A stretch of 64,000 nucleotides of DNA from Cryptosporangium aurantiacum. GTDB taxonomy: Bacteria; Actinomycetota; Actinomycetes; Mycobacteriales; Cryptosporangiaceae. The notes under the pieces are model-generated. The model saw only the letters and a program-made list of their open reading frames with translations. It was not told where the DNA came from and did not search any database. The stretch is taken from NCBI RefSeq assembly GCF_900143005.1, contig NZ_FRCS01000016.1, positions 1 to 64,000 on the forward strand. The letters are read 5' to 3'. Made by a program: the position numbers and the translations under genes. Shown piece by piece: positions 23,987 through 31,436 of this stretch (position 1 is the first letter of the stretch; every line of letters begins with the position of its first letter).

Positions 23987-25176
23987 CCGAGCGGTTGTCG
24001 GTGGCGGTGGTCGGCGGCGGGATCGGTGGGCTGACCGCCGCGCTCTGCCTGGTCCGCGCCGGGTGTGACGTCCGGGTGTACGAGCAGGCCGGGCAGCTGT
24101 CGGAGGTCGGCGCCGGGGTACAGGTCAGCCCGAACGCCTCCCGCGTCCTGCACGGGCTCGGACTGGCCGAGGCGCTCGCGGCGACCGGCGTGAAGCCGCT
24201 CGCGTGGCACCAGCGCCGCTGGGACGACGGCCGGACGCTGCTGCGCGCGCCGCTGGCCGAGGCGCTCGAAGCGACGTTCGGCTTTCCGCACTATCAGATG
24301 CACCGCGCCGACCTGCTGGACGCGCTGGCCGCGGCGCTCCCTCCCGGCGTGGTGTTCCTCTCCCACCGGCTGGCGGGGTTCGCCGAGGACACCGACGGGG
24401 TGGAGCTGCGGTTCGCCGACGGCCGCCGGGCCAGGGCCGACGTCCTGGTGGGCGCCGACGGCATCCACTCACCGGTGCGCCAGGCGCTGTTCGGGCCGGA
24501 CCGGGCCCGGTTCACCGGCTGCGTCGCGTACCGGGCGGTAGTGCCCGCCGAGCGGCTGCGTCATTTGGGCCTCGAGGTGACCGCGCAGATCTGGATGGGC
24601 CCCGGCCGGCACTTCGTGCACTACTTCATCAGCGGCAGGCGGCTGGTCAACTTCGTCGCGGTCGTGGAGCAGGACGAGTGGACCCGGGAGTCGTGGACCG
24701 ACCGGGGCGAGATCGCCGACGCGCTCGCCGCGTTCGCCGGGTGGCACCCGCAGGTGCGCGACCTGCTCGGCGCGGCCGACGAGACGTACGTCTGGGCGCT
24801 GTTCGACCGGCCGCCGCTGCCGCGCTGGTCGGTCGGGCGGGTCACGCTCCTCGGCGACGCCGCCCACGCGATGCTGCCGTTCATGGCGCAGGGCGCCGCG
24901 CAGGCCATCGAAGACGGAGCGGCGCTCGCCGCGTGCCTGCGCGACATCCGGTCACCCGCGGACGTCGCCGGTGCCCTCACCCGGTACGAGCGGGTACGGC
25001 TGCCCCGCACGTCGCAGTTGCAGGCGATGTCGGCGGGCAACAAGACCCGCTTCCACCTGCCGGACGGGCCGGACCAGGAGGAACGCGACCGGCAGATCGC
25101 GGACGGCTCCCAGGCCTGGTCCCTCAACGCCCAGGCCTGGCTCTACGACTACGACGCCGACGCGCTGGTCTCCTGA
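23983..25176 (+). CDS. FAD-dependent aromatic monooxygenase
   Basis: A 397-residue flavoprotein of the salicylate/3-hydroxybenzoate hydroxylase group. Seen are the FAD-binding VVGGGIGGLTAALCL (from residue 9), the DG motif LVGADGIHSPVR, and the second FAD motif LLGDAAHAMLPFMAQG, followed by QAIEDGAALA. It would hydroxylate an aromatic or enone ring with NAD(P)H and oxygen. Start GTG 23983 overlaps the phosphotransferase stop. It is the last gene of the P450 operon. Confidence 0.88.
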   Translation: MTERLSVAVVGGGIGGLTAALCLVRAGCDVRVYEQAGQLSEVGAGVQVSPNASRVLHGLGLAEALAATGVKPLAWHQRRWDDGRTLLRAPLAEALEATFGFPHYQMHRADLLDALAAALPPGVVFLSHRLAGFAEDTDGVELRFADGRRARADVLVGADGIHSPVRQALFGPDRARFTGCVAYRAVVPAERLRHLGLEVTAQIWMGPGRHFVHYFISGRRLVNFVAVVEQDEWTRESWTDRGEIADALAAFAGWHPQVRDLLGAADETYVWALFDRPPLPRWSVGRVTLLGDAAHAMLPFMAQGAAQAIEDGAALAACLRDIRSPADVAGALTRYERVRLPRTSQLQAMSAGNKTRFHLPDGPDQEERDRQIADGSQAWSLNAQAWLYDYDADALVS

Positions 25177-25216
25177 ACGAGCAGGCGGCCGGAACAGAAC
25201 CGCACGAGCACCCCGT

Positions 25217-25381
25217 TCAGGTCTCGGCCGACGCCAGCGGACCGTCCCGCAGGGTGACCAGGGCGGGCAGGACGACGGCGAGCAGCGTCCACCCCAGCGG
25301 CAGGAACCAGGACCGCGCCACGCCGATCGTCGCGGCGCCCAGCGCGGTCAGCCCGAGCAGCCCGGCGGCGTCCCGGATCAC
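25217..25381 (-). CDS. Short membrane ORF or gene remnant, 54 aa
   Basis: A frame too short for usual gene calling runs from GTG 25381 to TGA 25217. It reads MIRDAAGLLGLTALGAATIG and then a second hydrophobic stretch (PLGWTLLAVVLPALVTL), so two helices with a polar end. The coding style (GC-rich third positions, residues upstream SEIRRL in frame up to a stop at about 25420) resembles the end of a larger membrane protein that has lost its 5' part. It follows the quinone oxidoreductase on the same strand. Real gene or decaying relic cannot be decided here. Confidence 0.4.
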   Translation of the reverse strand: MIRDAAGLLGLTALGAATIGVARSWFLPLGWTLLAVVLPALVTLRDGPLASAET

Positions 25382-25420
25382 CAGCCTGCGGATCTCCGAT
25401 CCGCTGTGAGCCGGGTCACA

Positions 25421-26389
25421 TCAGCGGACGCTGAGCAGAACCTTGCCGGCGGCGCGACGCTCATCGAGCTCGAGCAGTGCGTCGACCGCCCGCTCCAGCG
25501 GGAACGACCGGCCGACCACCGGGTCGAGCTTGCCCGCCTCGATCAGCGGCAGCAGGTCGGCCCACTGCTCCTGCAGGTACGAGGGCTGCGGCATCCAGAA
25601 CGCGCCCCACCCGACTCCGACCACGCTGATGTTGTTGAGCAGCAGGCGGTTGACCTTCACCTGCGGGATCTCACCGCCGGTGAACCCGATGACGAGCAGC
25701 CGGCCCTCGCGGGCGAGGCTGCGCAGCGAGTCGGTGAAGCGATCGCCGCCGACCGGGTCCACGACGATGTCGACGCCCCGGCCGCCGGTCAGCCCCTTCA
25801 CGGCGTCCTTGAAGCCGTCCGCGAGCACGACCTCGTCGGCTCCGGCCGCCTTGGCGGTGCCGACCTTCTCGTCCGACGACACGACCGCGATCACGCGGGC
25901 GCCGAGCGCGGACGCGAGTTGCACCGCCGCGGTGCCGACGCCACCGGCCGCGCCGTGGACCAGCACGGTGTCGCCGGCCTTCAGCTGACCCCGGCGGACC
26001 AGACCGAAGTGCACGGTCAGGTAGTTCATCGGCAGCGACGCCCCGGCCTCGAACGTCACCGCGTCCGGCAGCGGGAACACCATCGCCGGGGACACCGCGA
26101 CGGTCTCGGCGAACCCACCCAGCCCGGGGAACGCCGCCACGCGCTGCCCCGCCGACAGACCCGAGCCCTCGGGCGCCGAGCGCACCACCCCGGCCACCTC
26201 GGACCCCGGGACGAACGGCAGCGGCGGCTTCACCTGGTACTCGCCGCGGCTCTGCAGCACCTCCGGGAACGTCACGCCGGCGACGTGGACGTCGACGACG
26301 ACCGAGTCCGGGCCGGCGGCCGGCTCGTCGATGGTGGCCACCTCGAGCGCGGACGGACCGGCGAGGCTGGTGATCTGGACTGCGCGCAC
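25421..26389 (-). CDS. Zinc-free NADPH:quinone oxidoreductase
   Basis: A 322-residue medium-chain dehydrogenase/reductase of the quinone oxidoreductase type. It has the GroES-like N-terminal half, VPGSEVAGVVRSAPEG, and the Rossmann nucleotide motif VHGAAGGVGTAAVQLASALGARVIAV, and it lacks zinc-binding cysteines. It probably reduces quinones or enones with NADPH. GTG 26389 has a TAGGAG site 8 nt upstream and is preferred over the upstream in-frame start. It is divergent from the MarR gene, with 80 bp between starts. Confidence 0.88.
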   Translation of the reverse strand: MRAVQITSLAGPSALEVATIDEPAAGPDSVVVDVHVAGVTFPEVLQSRGEYQVKPPLPFVPGSEVAGVVRSAPEGSGLSAGQRVAAFPGLGGFAETVAVSPAMVFPLPDAVTFEAGASLPMNYLTVHFGLVRRGQLKAGDTVLVHGAAGGVGTAAVQLASALGARVIAVVSSDEKVGTAKAAGADEVVLADGFKDAVKGLTGGRGVDIVVDPVGGDRFTDSLRSLAREGRLLVIGFTGGEIPQVKVNRLLLNNISVVGVGWGAFWMPQPSYLQEQWADLLPLIEAGKLDPVVGRSFPLERAVDALLELDERRAAGKVLLSVR

Positions 26390-26460
26390 AGAAGCTCCTA
26401 GGACGGGGTGGGTCAAATGGTACCGCCGGGTACCCGATTGAGTGCCGCGAATGCGGCTAT

Positions 26461-26477
26461 GTATGACTCATGCATAC
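26461..26477. promoter_or_regulatory. GTATG-N7-CATAC inverted repeat at MarR start
   Basis: GTATG (26461-26465) and CATAC (26473-26477) flank the ATG of the MarR gene at 26470. A palindrome over its own start suits an autoregulating MarR protein. Confidence 0.45.
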
Positions 26478-26961
26478 CGGGAACGTCGTCGTCGCGTTCG
26501 CCCTCACCGTGCACGACCGGGTGCGCGCCGCCGCACAGGACGCCGGGCTCGACCCCCGGGAACTCGCGGCGCTGACGCTGGTCGCCGAGCACGACGGGTG
26601 CTCGGTGGATTGGCTGCGCACGCGGGTCGGGCTGACGCAGTCCGGCACCGTGCGCCTCGTCGACCGCCTGGCCGGACGGAACCTGCTGCGCCGCGGCCGC
26701 TCGACCGGGCGCGGCGTCCCGCTGCACGTGAACCCGGAGGGCGCGGCCGTGCTCGCATCCTGGGAGCGGGTGCGCGACGCGACCGTCGACTCGCTGCTCT
26801 CCGGTCTGACGCCCGAGCAGCGGGCATCGTTCGTCGACGCGGTCGCCGCGCTGCTGACCGCGGACCCGCGCCGCCGCCCCGAGGCCGACGCCACCTGCCG
26901 CACCTGCACGTGGGCCGCCTGCGGGCAGAACTGCCCGGTCGACCTGAGCGTCGCGCCGTGA
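26470..26961 (+). CDS. MarR-family regulator with C-terminal Cys cluster
   Basis: A 163-residue regulator. A winged HTH is visible as SVDWLRTRVGLTQSGTVRLVDRL, then the wing, about residues 40-95. The last 20 residues hold four cysteines in a CRTCTWAACGQNCPVD pattern, which is not part of the MarR fold and could bind metal or respond to oxidation. No ribosome binding site precedes ATG 26470. Its stop overlaps the MFS gene start (TGATG), and it is divergent from the quinone oxidoreductase, suggesting control of both. Confidence 0.85.
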   Translation: MHTGNVVVAFALTVHDRVRAAAQDAGLDPRELAALTLVAEHDGCSVDWLRTRVGLTQSGTVRLVDRLAGRNLLRRGRSTGRGVPLHVNPEGAAVLASWERVRDATVDSLLSGLTPEQRASFVDAVAALLTADPRRRPEADATCRTCTWAACGQNCPVDLSVAP

Positions 26962-28145
26962 TGCCGGCGGCCGTCGCGGCGCCCCGGGCCCGCCTTCCCG
27001 GCGTCGCCTGGCGGCTGTCCGCGGTGTCGTTCCTGGCCGCCTCGGCGGACAGCTTCTTCCTGCTGCTCCTGCTGTGGGTGGCCGGGCCGCAGGGGTGGAC
27101 GGGCCTGCAGACCGCGCTGGTGATCCTCGCGCTGCGACTCCCCACGCTGGCCGCCGGAGTCCTGCTCGGACGAGCGGTGGACCGCTGGGGAGCCCGCCGC
27201 CTGATGCTGATCGACCTCGCCGGACGCGCGGCGCTCCTGGGTGGGCTCGCGCTCACCGGGCGGCTGCCGCTGATCGCGGTCCTGCTGGTCGGCGCCGCGA
27301 CCGGGTGCCTGGCACCGGCCAGCTACGCCGGTGCGCGCTGGCTGCTGCCCCGCGTCGTCCCCGACGACGCGCTCGGCCGGGCGAACGCGGTCGTCGCGTT
27401 CGGCGACCACGCCCCGCTCGTCCTGGGCCCCGCGCTGGTCGGACCCGCGCTCGCGCTGTTCGGGACGTCGGTCAGCCTGCTGGTGCCGATCGGCCTGCTG
27501 GTCGCGGCCCTCGTACTCGCCCGCGGCCTTCCGGCCGTCGCCTCCCCGGCCGCACCGGAGGCCGTCCGCGACGCACCGCACGCCGGGCGGCTGCCCGGCC
27601 GGGTGACCGCGCTGATCGCGCTGTCCACCGCGTACTACTTCGTGTACGGGCCGTTCGAGTCGGCCACGCCCGCGCTCGTCCGCGCGCGGCTGGACTCCGG
27701 CGAGGCGATCTACAGCCTGCTGTGGGTGGTGTTCGGCCTGGGTGCGATCGCGACACTGCCGTTGGTGCCGCGGCTCGGCCGGCGACGCCCCGGGCTGGTC
27801 AACGCGCTCGGCGCGCTGTTCTGGGGCCTGGTGATGCTGCCGGTCCTCGTCGTGCAGGACGTCCCGCTCGCCGCCGGCCTGTTCCTGCTCGGCGGCGCGG
27901 TCTGGGGCCCGTACGCGTCGATCGAGACCGCCGCGCTGCAGCGGTGGGTGCCGCCGTCGCAGCACGGCCGGGTCTTCGGGCTGCAGCGGAGCCTGCTGGG
28001 CACCGCGTCCCCGCTCGGCGCGGCGATCGGAGCGGTCGCGCTGGAACAGGTGTCCGCGCAGGCCGTGCTCGGCTGCAGCGCGCTGCTCTGCGCACTCGCC
28101 GGGCTGCTGGCCCTGGCTCGCCGCGACCTGCGCCGCGCGGAGTAA
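26961..28145 (+). CDS. MFS transporter
   Basis: A 394-residue, twelve-helix major facilitator. The loop between helices 2 and 3 reads GRAVDRWGARRLMLIDLAGR, the MFS signature, and a second GRRRPG loop lies before helix 8. It resembles the enterobactin-exporter-like/MFS_3 group, which pump drugs or siderophores out. The start overlaps the MarR stop codon, so the two are co-translated and the MarR ligand may be the exported compound. A perfect hairpin follows the stop. Confidence 0.85.
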   Translation: MPAAVAAPRARLPGVAWRLSAVSFLAASADSFFLLLLLWVAGPQGWTGLQTALVILALRLPTLAAGVLLGRAVDRWGARRLMLIDLAGRAALLGGLALTGRLPLIAVLLVGAATGCLAPASYAGARWLLPRVVPDDALGRANAVVAFGDHAPLVLGPALVGPALALFGTSVSLLVPIGLLVAALVLARGLPAVASPAAPEAVRDAPHAGRLPGRVTALIALSTAYYFVYGPFESATPALVRARLDSGEAIYSLLWVVFGLGAIATLPLVPRLGRRRPGLVNALGALFWGLVMLPVLVVQDVPLAAGLFLLGGAVWGPYASIETAALQRWVPPSQHGRVFGLQRSLLGTASPLGAAIGAVALEQVSAQAVLGCSALLCALAGLLALARRDLRRAE

Positions 28146-28166
28146 GGCAGTGCGGTGTGAGGGAGG

Positions 28167-28194
28167 GCCGGCACCGCCCACGGGCGGTGCCGGC
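28167..28194. terminator. Perfect 12-bp hairpin between convergent genes
   Basis: GCCGGCACCGCC (28167-28178) pairs with GGCGGTGCCGGC (28183-28194) around a 4-nt CACG loop. It serves the MFS gene and the secreted-protein gene from either side. Confidence 0.8.
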
Positions 28195-28210
28195 CGGAAC
28201 GGACAGTGGG

Positions 28211-28975
28211 TCAGAGCTTGGCGGAGACGCTGGTGAAGTTCGGCACCGACCGCCAGAGCCCCGGAATGTCCTGCCACACCAGGTTGTAGCGCGGCACGGT
28301 GACGCCGACGTAGAACGTCGGCACCTTACCCCTGGGGACCATCTGCGAGTAGACGGTCTCCACCTTGCGCCAGCCGCCGATCTTCTGGATCCGCCAGGAT
28401 CCGGCGGCGTCCGACACACGGGTGGCCTCGAGCTTGTAGCTCTTGCACGCCTGCACCGGCGCGGAGGCGGAGAAGATGCCGATCTGGACGCCCAGACTCA
28501 CCTCGGCGCCACAGCTCTTCTTGGAGGTGTAGGACTCGGTCCCGTCGAAGACCGCCTTCTGCGCGGTCCGCGTCGACCCGATCTGGTGCAGCGCCTTGGC
28601 GGGGTAGTTCGCCGATCCGCCGTTGCGGGCCCAGTAGCTCTGGACGCTCGCGCCCCAGTAGTCGAACTTCTTGTCGTTGTCCGCGAACCGGAACTTGTAC
28701 ACGCAGACGAACATCGTCCCGCGCACGCGCGCCTTCTGCACCATGGCCTTCGTGCCGTTCGTGGGCCCGGCGCCCCACCACTGGAACGTGGGCTTGCCGT
28801 CGGCGTTGCGCTGCATGCATTGGCTCTTGACCAGCCGCAGGCTCTGACCACCGGGTGCGGCCGAGGCCGGCTGCGCGCCGACCAGCAGGAGTGAGGTGAA
28901 CAGGACCACCAGCGCGGCGGCCCCCGCGACCGCCCGCTTGCTGAGACGCCCTAAGAGGCGTGGTTTTAGTCTCAT
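28211..28975 (-). CDS. Secreted Lys-rich protein, unknown family
   Basis: A 254-residue exported protein: basic start (MRLKPRLLGRLSKR), hydrophobic core and cleavage after QPASA, about residue 40. The mature part has many Lys, Trp and Tyr and four Cys, and lower G+C than its neighbours. I recognise no family. Segments such as FVCVYKFRFADNDKKFDYWG and QACKSYKLEATRVSD suggest a beta-sandwich with disulphides. ATG 28975 has no ribosome binding site; GTG 28990 in frame is an alternative. It is adjacent to, and similar in style to, the secreted protein at 29094. Confidence 0.75.
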   Translation of the reverse strand: MRLKPRLLGRLSKRAVAGAAALVVLFTSLLLVGAQPASAAPGGQSLRLVKSQCMQRNADGKPTFQWWGAGPTNGTKAMVQKARVRGTMFVCVYKFRFADNDKKFDYWGASVQSYWARNGGSANYPAKALHQIGSTRTAQKAVFDGTESYTSKKSCGAEVSLGVQIGIFSASAPVQACKSYKLEATRVSDAAGSWRIQKIGGWRKVETVYSQMVPRGKVPTFYVGVTVPRYNLVWQDIPGLWRSVPNFTSVSAKL

Positions 28976-29013
28976 ATGGCCAGAGTGCACACCGTGTCAA
29001 ATGTGGTTTTAGT
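28960..29013. repeat. 11-bp direct repeat around a TTGACA box
   Basis: GTGGTTTTAGT occurs at 28960-28970 (inside the secreted gene's signal peptide) and 29003-29013. Between them, on the minus strand, TTGACA (29000-28995) is followed after 18 bp by TATGAG (28976-28971), which overlaps the proposed start codon. Confidence 0.5.
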
Positions 29014-29040
29014 GGGTCATGTGACGTAGCTGCAGCGAGA

Positions 29041-29070
29041 CGCCCGCCGACCCAGGTGGGTCGGCGGGCG
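29041..29070 (-). terminator. Perfect 13-bp hairpin
   Basis: CGCCCGCCGACCC (29041-29053) pairs with GGGTCGGCGGGCG (29058-29070) with a 4-nt loop. It lies 23 nt past the stop of the L,D-transpeptidase-like gene and before the promoter of the next secreted gene. Confidence 0.75.
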
Positions 29071-29093
29071 CCTCGACCGTCGGGATCGGAGCG

Positions 29094-29741
29094 TCAGCTC
29101 TTGACCGTCAGCACCTTCGCGTACGTCTTGCCGGGCTTGTACGCGATCTTGTAGTACTTCGCGAGCGACTTGATGTCCGCCGGCCGCAGCTTGATGCACC
29201 CGGCGGACTTGAAGTCGCCGTTACCGTCCCACCGCTGCGGTTCGGTCTTGCCCTGCTTGCCGGACTTGGTCATCTCACTGTGGATGAACAGCTCGGTTCG
29301 CTTGATCTTGCTGCCGGGCTTGCACGCCTTGTCGGACAGGCGGAACACGGTGCCCCAGATCTTCGAGCCGTTGTATCCCTCCAGCAGCGTCACGCTGTAC
29401 TGGCCGTTCGGGAGCCAGCCACGCTGCCTGGTACAGGGGTTCGTGACCCCGACGCCCGATCCGGCTCGCCAGCTGACCTTCGTCGTGCGCCGCGGCGGGT
29501 CGAGGTCGGTGCGGTACAGCTCCCACGTCAACGTGGAGTTCTGCGGGTTCTGCGGGTTCTTGTCGAACGTCAGGTAACCCTTGTAGGTCACCTTGGCCTG
29601 GGCCGGCGCCGCCCCGACGCCGAACACCGCAGCGGTGACGATCGCCAGGAACAGAACGGCCAGCCGTAACGGCCGGTGGTGGAGTGCGGTCGCGAGCCCC
29701 CGTGGCTCGGCGTGGAGAGTTGCTCCGGTGCTAGTTCGCAC
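29094..29741 (-). CDS. Secreted L,D-transpeptidase-like (YkuD-type) protein
   Basis: A 215-residue exported protein with signal peptide (residues 22-49, cleavage after APAQA). The C-terminal half carries LFIHSEM with His154 and, 28 residues on, KSAGCIKL with Ser179 and Cys182, the His and Ser-x-Gly-Cys pattern of YkuD-fold L,D-transpeptidases. The loop between them is longer than in typical members, and SHGC is replaced by SAGC, so it may be a divergent branch or have another acyl-transfer role. GTG 29741 has a strong GGAGGT site. A nested stem-loop lies upstream. Confidence 0.7.
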   Translation of the reverse strand: MRTSTGATLHAEPRGLATALHHRPLRLAVLFLAIVTAAVFGVGAAPAQAKVTYKGYLTFDKNPQNPQNSTLTWELYRTDLDPPRRTTKVSWRAGSGVGVTNPCTRQRGWLPNGQYSVTLLEGYNGSKIWGTVFRLSDKACKPGSKIKRTELFIHSEMTKSGKQGKTEPQRWDGNGDFKSAGCIKLRPADIKSLAKYYKIAYKPGKTYAKVLTVKS

Positions 29742-29777
29742 GACTTACCTCCATCGATCGGACAGGACAGATAACTG

Positions 29778-29828
29778 CCGACCGCAGTAGTTCTCAGGAG
29801 CCTCATGTGCCTCCTGCGTTGCGGTCGG
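29778..29828 (-). promoter_or_regulatory. Nested stem-loop upstream of L,D-transpeptidase-like gene
   Basis: CCGACCGCA (29778-29786) pairs with TGCGGTCGG (29820-29828). Inside, AGGAG (29796-29800) pairs with CTCCT (29811-29815). On the minus strand this lies 40-90 nt before GTG 29741 and could be a 5'-UTR structure. Confidence 0.45.
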
Positions 29829-29909
29829 TCCTGATCCTGGCGATGGCCGGTAGGTCCGATATCCCGGAAACGTGCCACTCCCTCGATTGGCCCGTTATTG
29901 CCCGAGGAA

Positions 29910-29924
29910 GGAACGATTCGTTCC
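29910..29924. promoter_or_regulatory. 15-bp perfect palindrome
   Basis: GGAACGATTCGTTCC is symmetric around one central base. It lies just past the stop of the VOC gene (29949) and 170 bp before the L,D-transpeptidase-like gene; operator or weak terminator are both possible. Confidence 0.4.
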
Positions 29925-29948
29925 GTGCTTTCTTCGGTACGAAAGGGA

Positions 29949-30287
29949 CTAAGGGGACGGGTGGCGCGGCTGGTAGATGCCGAGACCGCTACCGTCGGGC
30001 AGCGTCAGCCGGCTCAGCAGGCCCCAGCCCTGGTCGGTGACCGGCTGACACTCCACACCCTTGGTCTTCAGCTCCGCCAGCGTGGCCTCGATGTCGTCGC
30101 ACATCAGGTACAGCTCGGTCGAGCTCCCACCGCCGGTCGGATGGACGGCGAGCTCGGCCGGCGGCAGTGCGAAGATCAACCACCCGCCACCGGCGTCCAC
30201 CGAGCCGAATCCGAGCACGTCGTGGAGGAACGTGCGGACCTCCTCGGCTGCCGAGCTGTACAGGATCGCGTGCGCCCCAGTGATCAT
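29949..30287 (-). CDS. VOC/glyoxalase-fold protein
   Basis: A 112-residue single vicinal-oxygen-chelate module: ITGAHAILYSSAAEEVRTFLHDVLGF at the start, ELAVHPTGGGSSTELYLMCDDIEATLAEL in the middle and LPDGSGLGIYQP at the end, with His, Glu and Glu at usual metal positions. It could be a dioxygenase, isomerase or binding protein; substrate unknown. ATG 30287 has a GAGGAG site. It is the last gene of the acyltransferase-TetR-DUF4334-ADH operon, 46 nt after the dehydrogenase. Confidence 0.8.
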   Translation of the reverse strand: MITGAHAILYSSAAEEVRTFLHDVLGFGSVDAGGGWLIFALPPAELAVHPTGGGSSTELYLMCDDIEATLAELKTKGVECQPVTDQGWGLLSRLTLPDGSGLGIYQPRHPSP

Positions 30288-30333
30288 CGCTTCTCCTCGC
30301 AGTGCGTCCAGGTCGCGGCGAAGGTACCGGAAT

Positions 30334-31431
30334 TCAGCCGGATACGGGGTGGACGAGGACGGGCTTGACGACGCGGCCGGACGCCGCGTCCCTGGCCGCG
30401 GTCTCGATGTCGGCGAACGGGTACTCCACGATCAGCGTCTCGATCGGTAGCGCGCCCTGCCGGTGCAGGTCGATCAGGCGGGGGACAAAATCGGCCGGGG
30501 TGACGTCGCCTTCGATGACGCCGCGGAGCCGGATGCCGTTGGACAGCACGGTCATCAGGTCGAACTCGGCGGTGCCGCCGATGCCGACCAGCGCCAGCGT
30601 CCCCCGGCGCCGCAGCGAGCCGATGGCCTGCCGGATGACGTCCGGGCGGCCGGTGGTGTCGATCGCGGAGTGCGCGCCGCCGCCGGTCAGCTCCCGCACC
30701 GCCGCCGCGACGTCGGTGCCCCCCGCCGGGTCGACCACGCCGCTCGCGCCGAGTTCGAAGGCGAGCGCGCGCCGGGACGCCACCGGGTCCACCGCGATCA
30801 CCGTGCAGCGCTCGGCGACCGCGGCCATCACCGCGCTGAGCCCCACGCTGCCCGCGCCGAAGACCACGACCGTGCTCCCGGCGTCCGGCTGCAGCACGGT
30901 GAGCACGGTGCCGACGCCGGTCTGGATCCCGCAGCCGAGCGGCGCGGCCAGCACCGGCGGGAAGTCGTCGGGGATCGGCACCGTGTTGCTCTCGTCGGCC
31001 AGCGCGTACGTCGCGAAGCTGGACTGGCCGAAGAAGTTCCCGTAGACCGGCGAGCCGTCGCGGGTGTGCGGGGTGCTGCCGTCGGCGCGCACGCCTCGCA
31101 GGTTGAGGTCGCTCCGCAGGCAGTAGGCCGGGTGCCCGGCTCGGCACTGCTCGCACGCCCGGCAGCTGCGGTAACTCAGGCAGACCGCGTCGCCGGGCCG
31201 GACCGTGGTGACCGCGTCGCCGACCGCTTCGACGACGCCCGCACCCTCGTGGCCGAAGATCATCGGGGTCCGGGCCGCCGGCCAGCCGTGCCGCATCGTC
31301 AGGTCGGTGTGGCAGATGCCGGCGGCGGTGATCCGGACCAGCACCTCGTCCGGTCGGGGCTTCTCGAGGTCGAGCTCGTGGACCGTGAACGGGCCGCCCG
31401 GTGACTCGACCAGTGCTGCCTGGATGCGCAC
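30334..31431 (-). CDS. Zinc-dependent NAD(P) alcohol dehydrogenase
   Basis: A 365-residue medium-chain dehydrogenase with both zinc sites. Catalytic ligands are Cys40 (AAGICHTDLT) and His61-Glu62 (FGHEGAGVV); structural zinc Cys are 90, 93, 96 and 104. The cofactor fold reads VVVFGAGSVGLSAVMAA followed by VIAVDP, indicating NAD. The long form with ACEQCRAGHPAYC resembles aryl- or benzyl-alcohol and mycothiol-dependent-type enzymes. Start lies 5 nt after the DUF4334 stop, so the two are coupled. Confidence 0.9.
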   Translation of the reverse strand: MRIQAALVESPGGPFTVHELDLEKPRPDEVLVRITAAGICHTDLTMRHGWPAARTPMIFGHEGAGVVEAVGDAVTTVRPGDAVCLSYRSCRACEQCRAGHPAYCLRSDLNLRGVRADGSTPHTRDGSPVYGNFFGQSSFATYALADESNTVPIPDDFPPVLAAPLGCGIQTGVGTVLTVLQPDAGSTVVVFGAGSVGLSAVMAAVAERCTVIAVDPVASRRALAFELGASGVVDPAGGTDVAAAVRELTGGGAHSAIDTTGRPDVIRQAIGSLRRRGTLALVGIGGTAEFDLMTVLSNGIRLRGVIEGDVTPADFVPRLIDLHRQGALPIETLIVEYPFADIETAARDAASGRVVKPVLVHPVSG

Positions 31432-31436
31432 GGGCG

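Noticed and set aside
29588-29878. 96-codon minus-strand frame with AGGAGG near its internal ATG
   Set aside because: It overlaps the L,D-transpeptidase-like gene out of frame, and the protein looks random; kept only as a possible leader ORF in the stem-loop finding.
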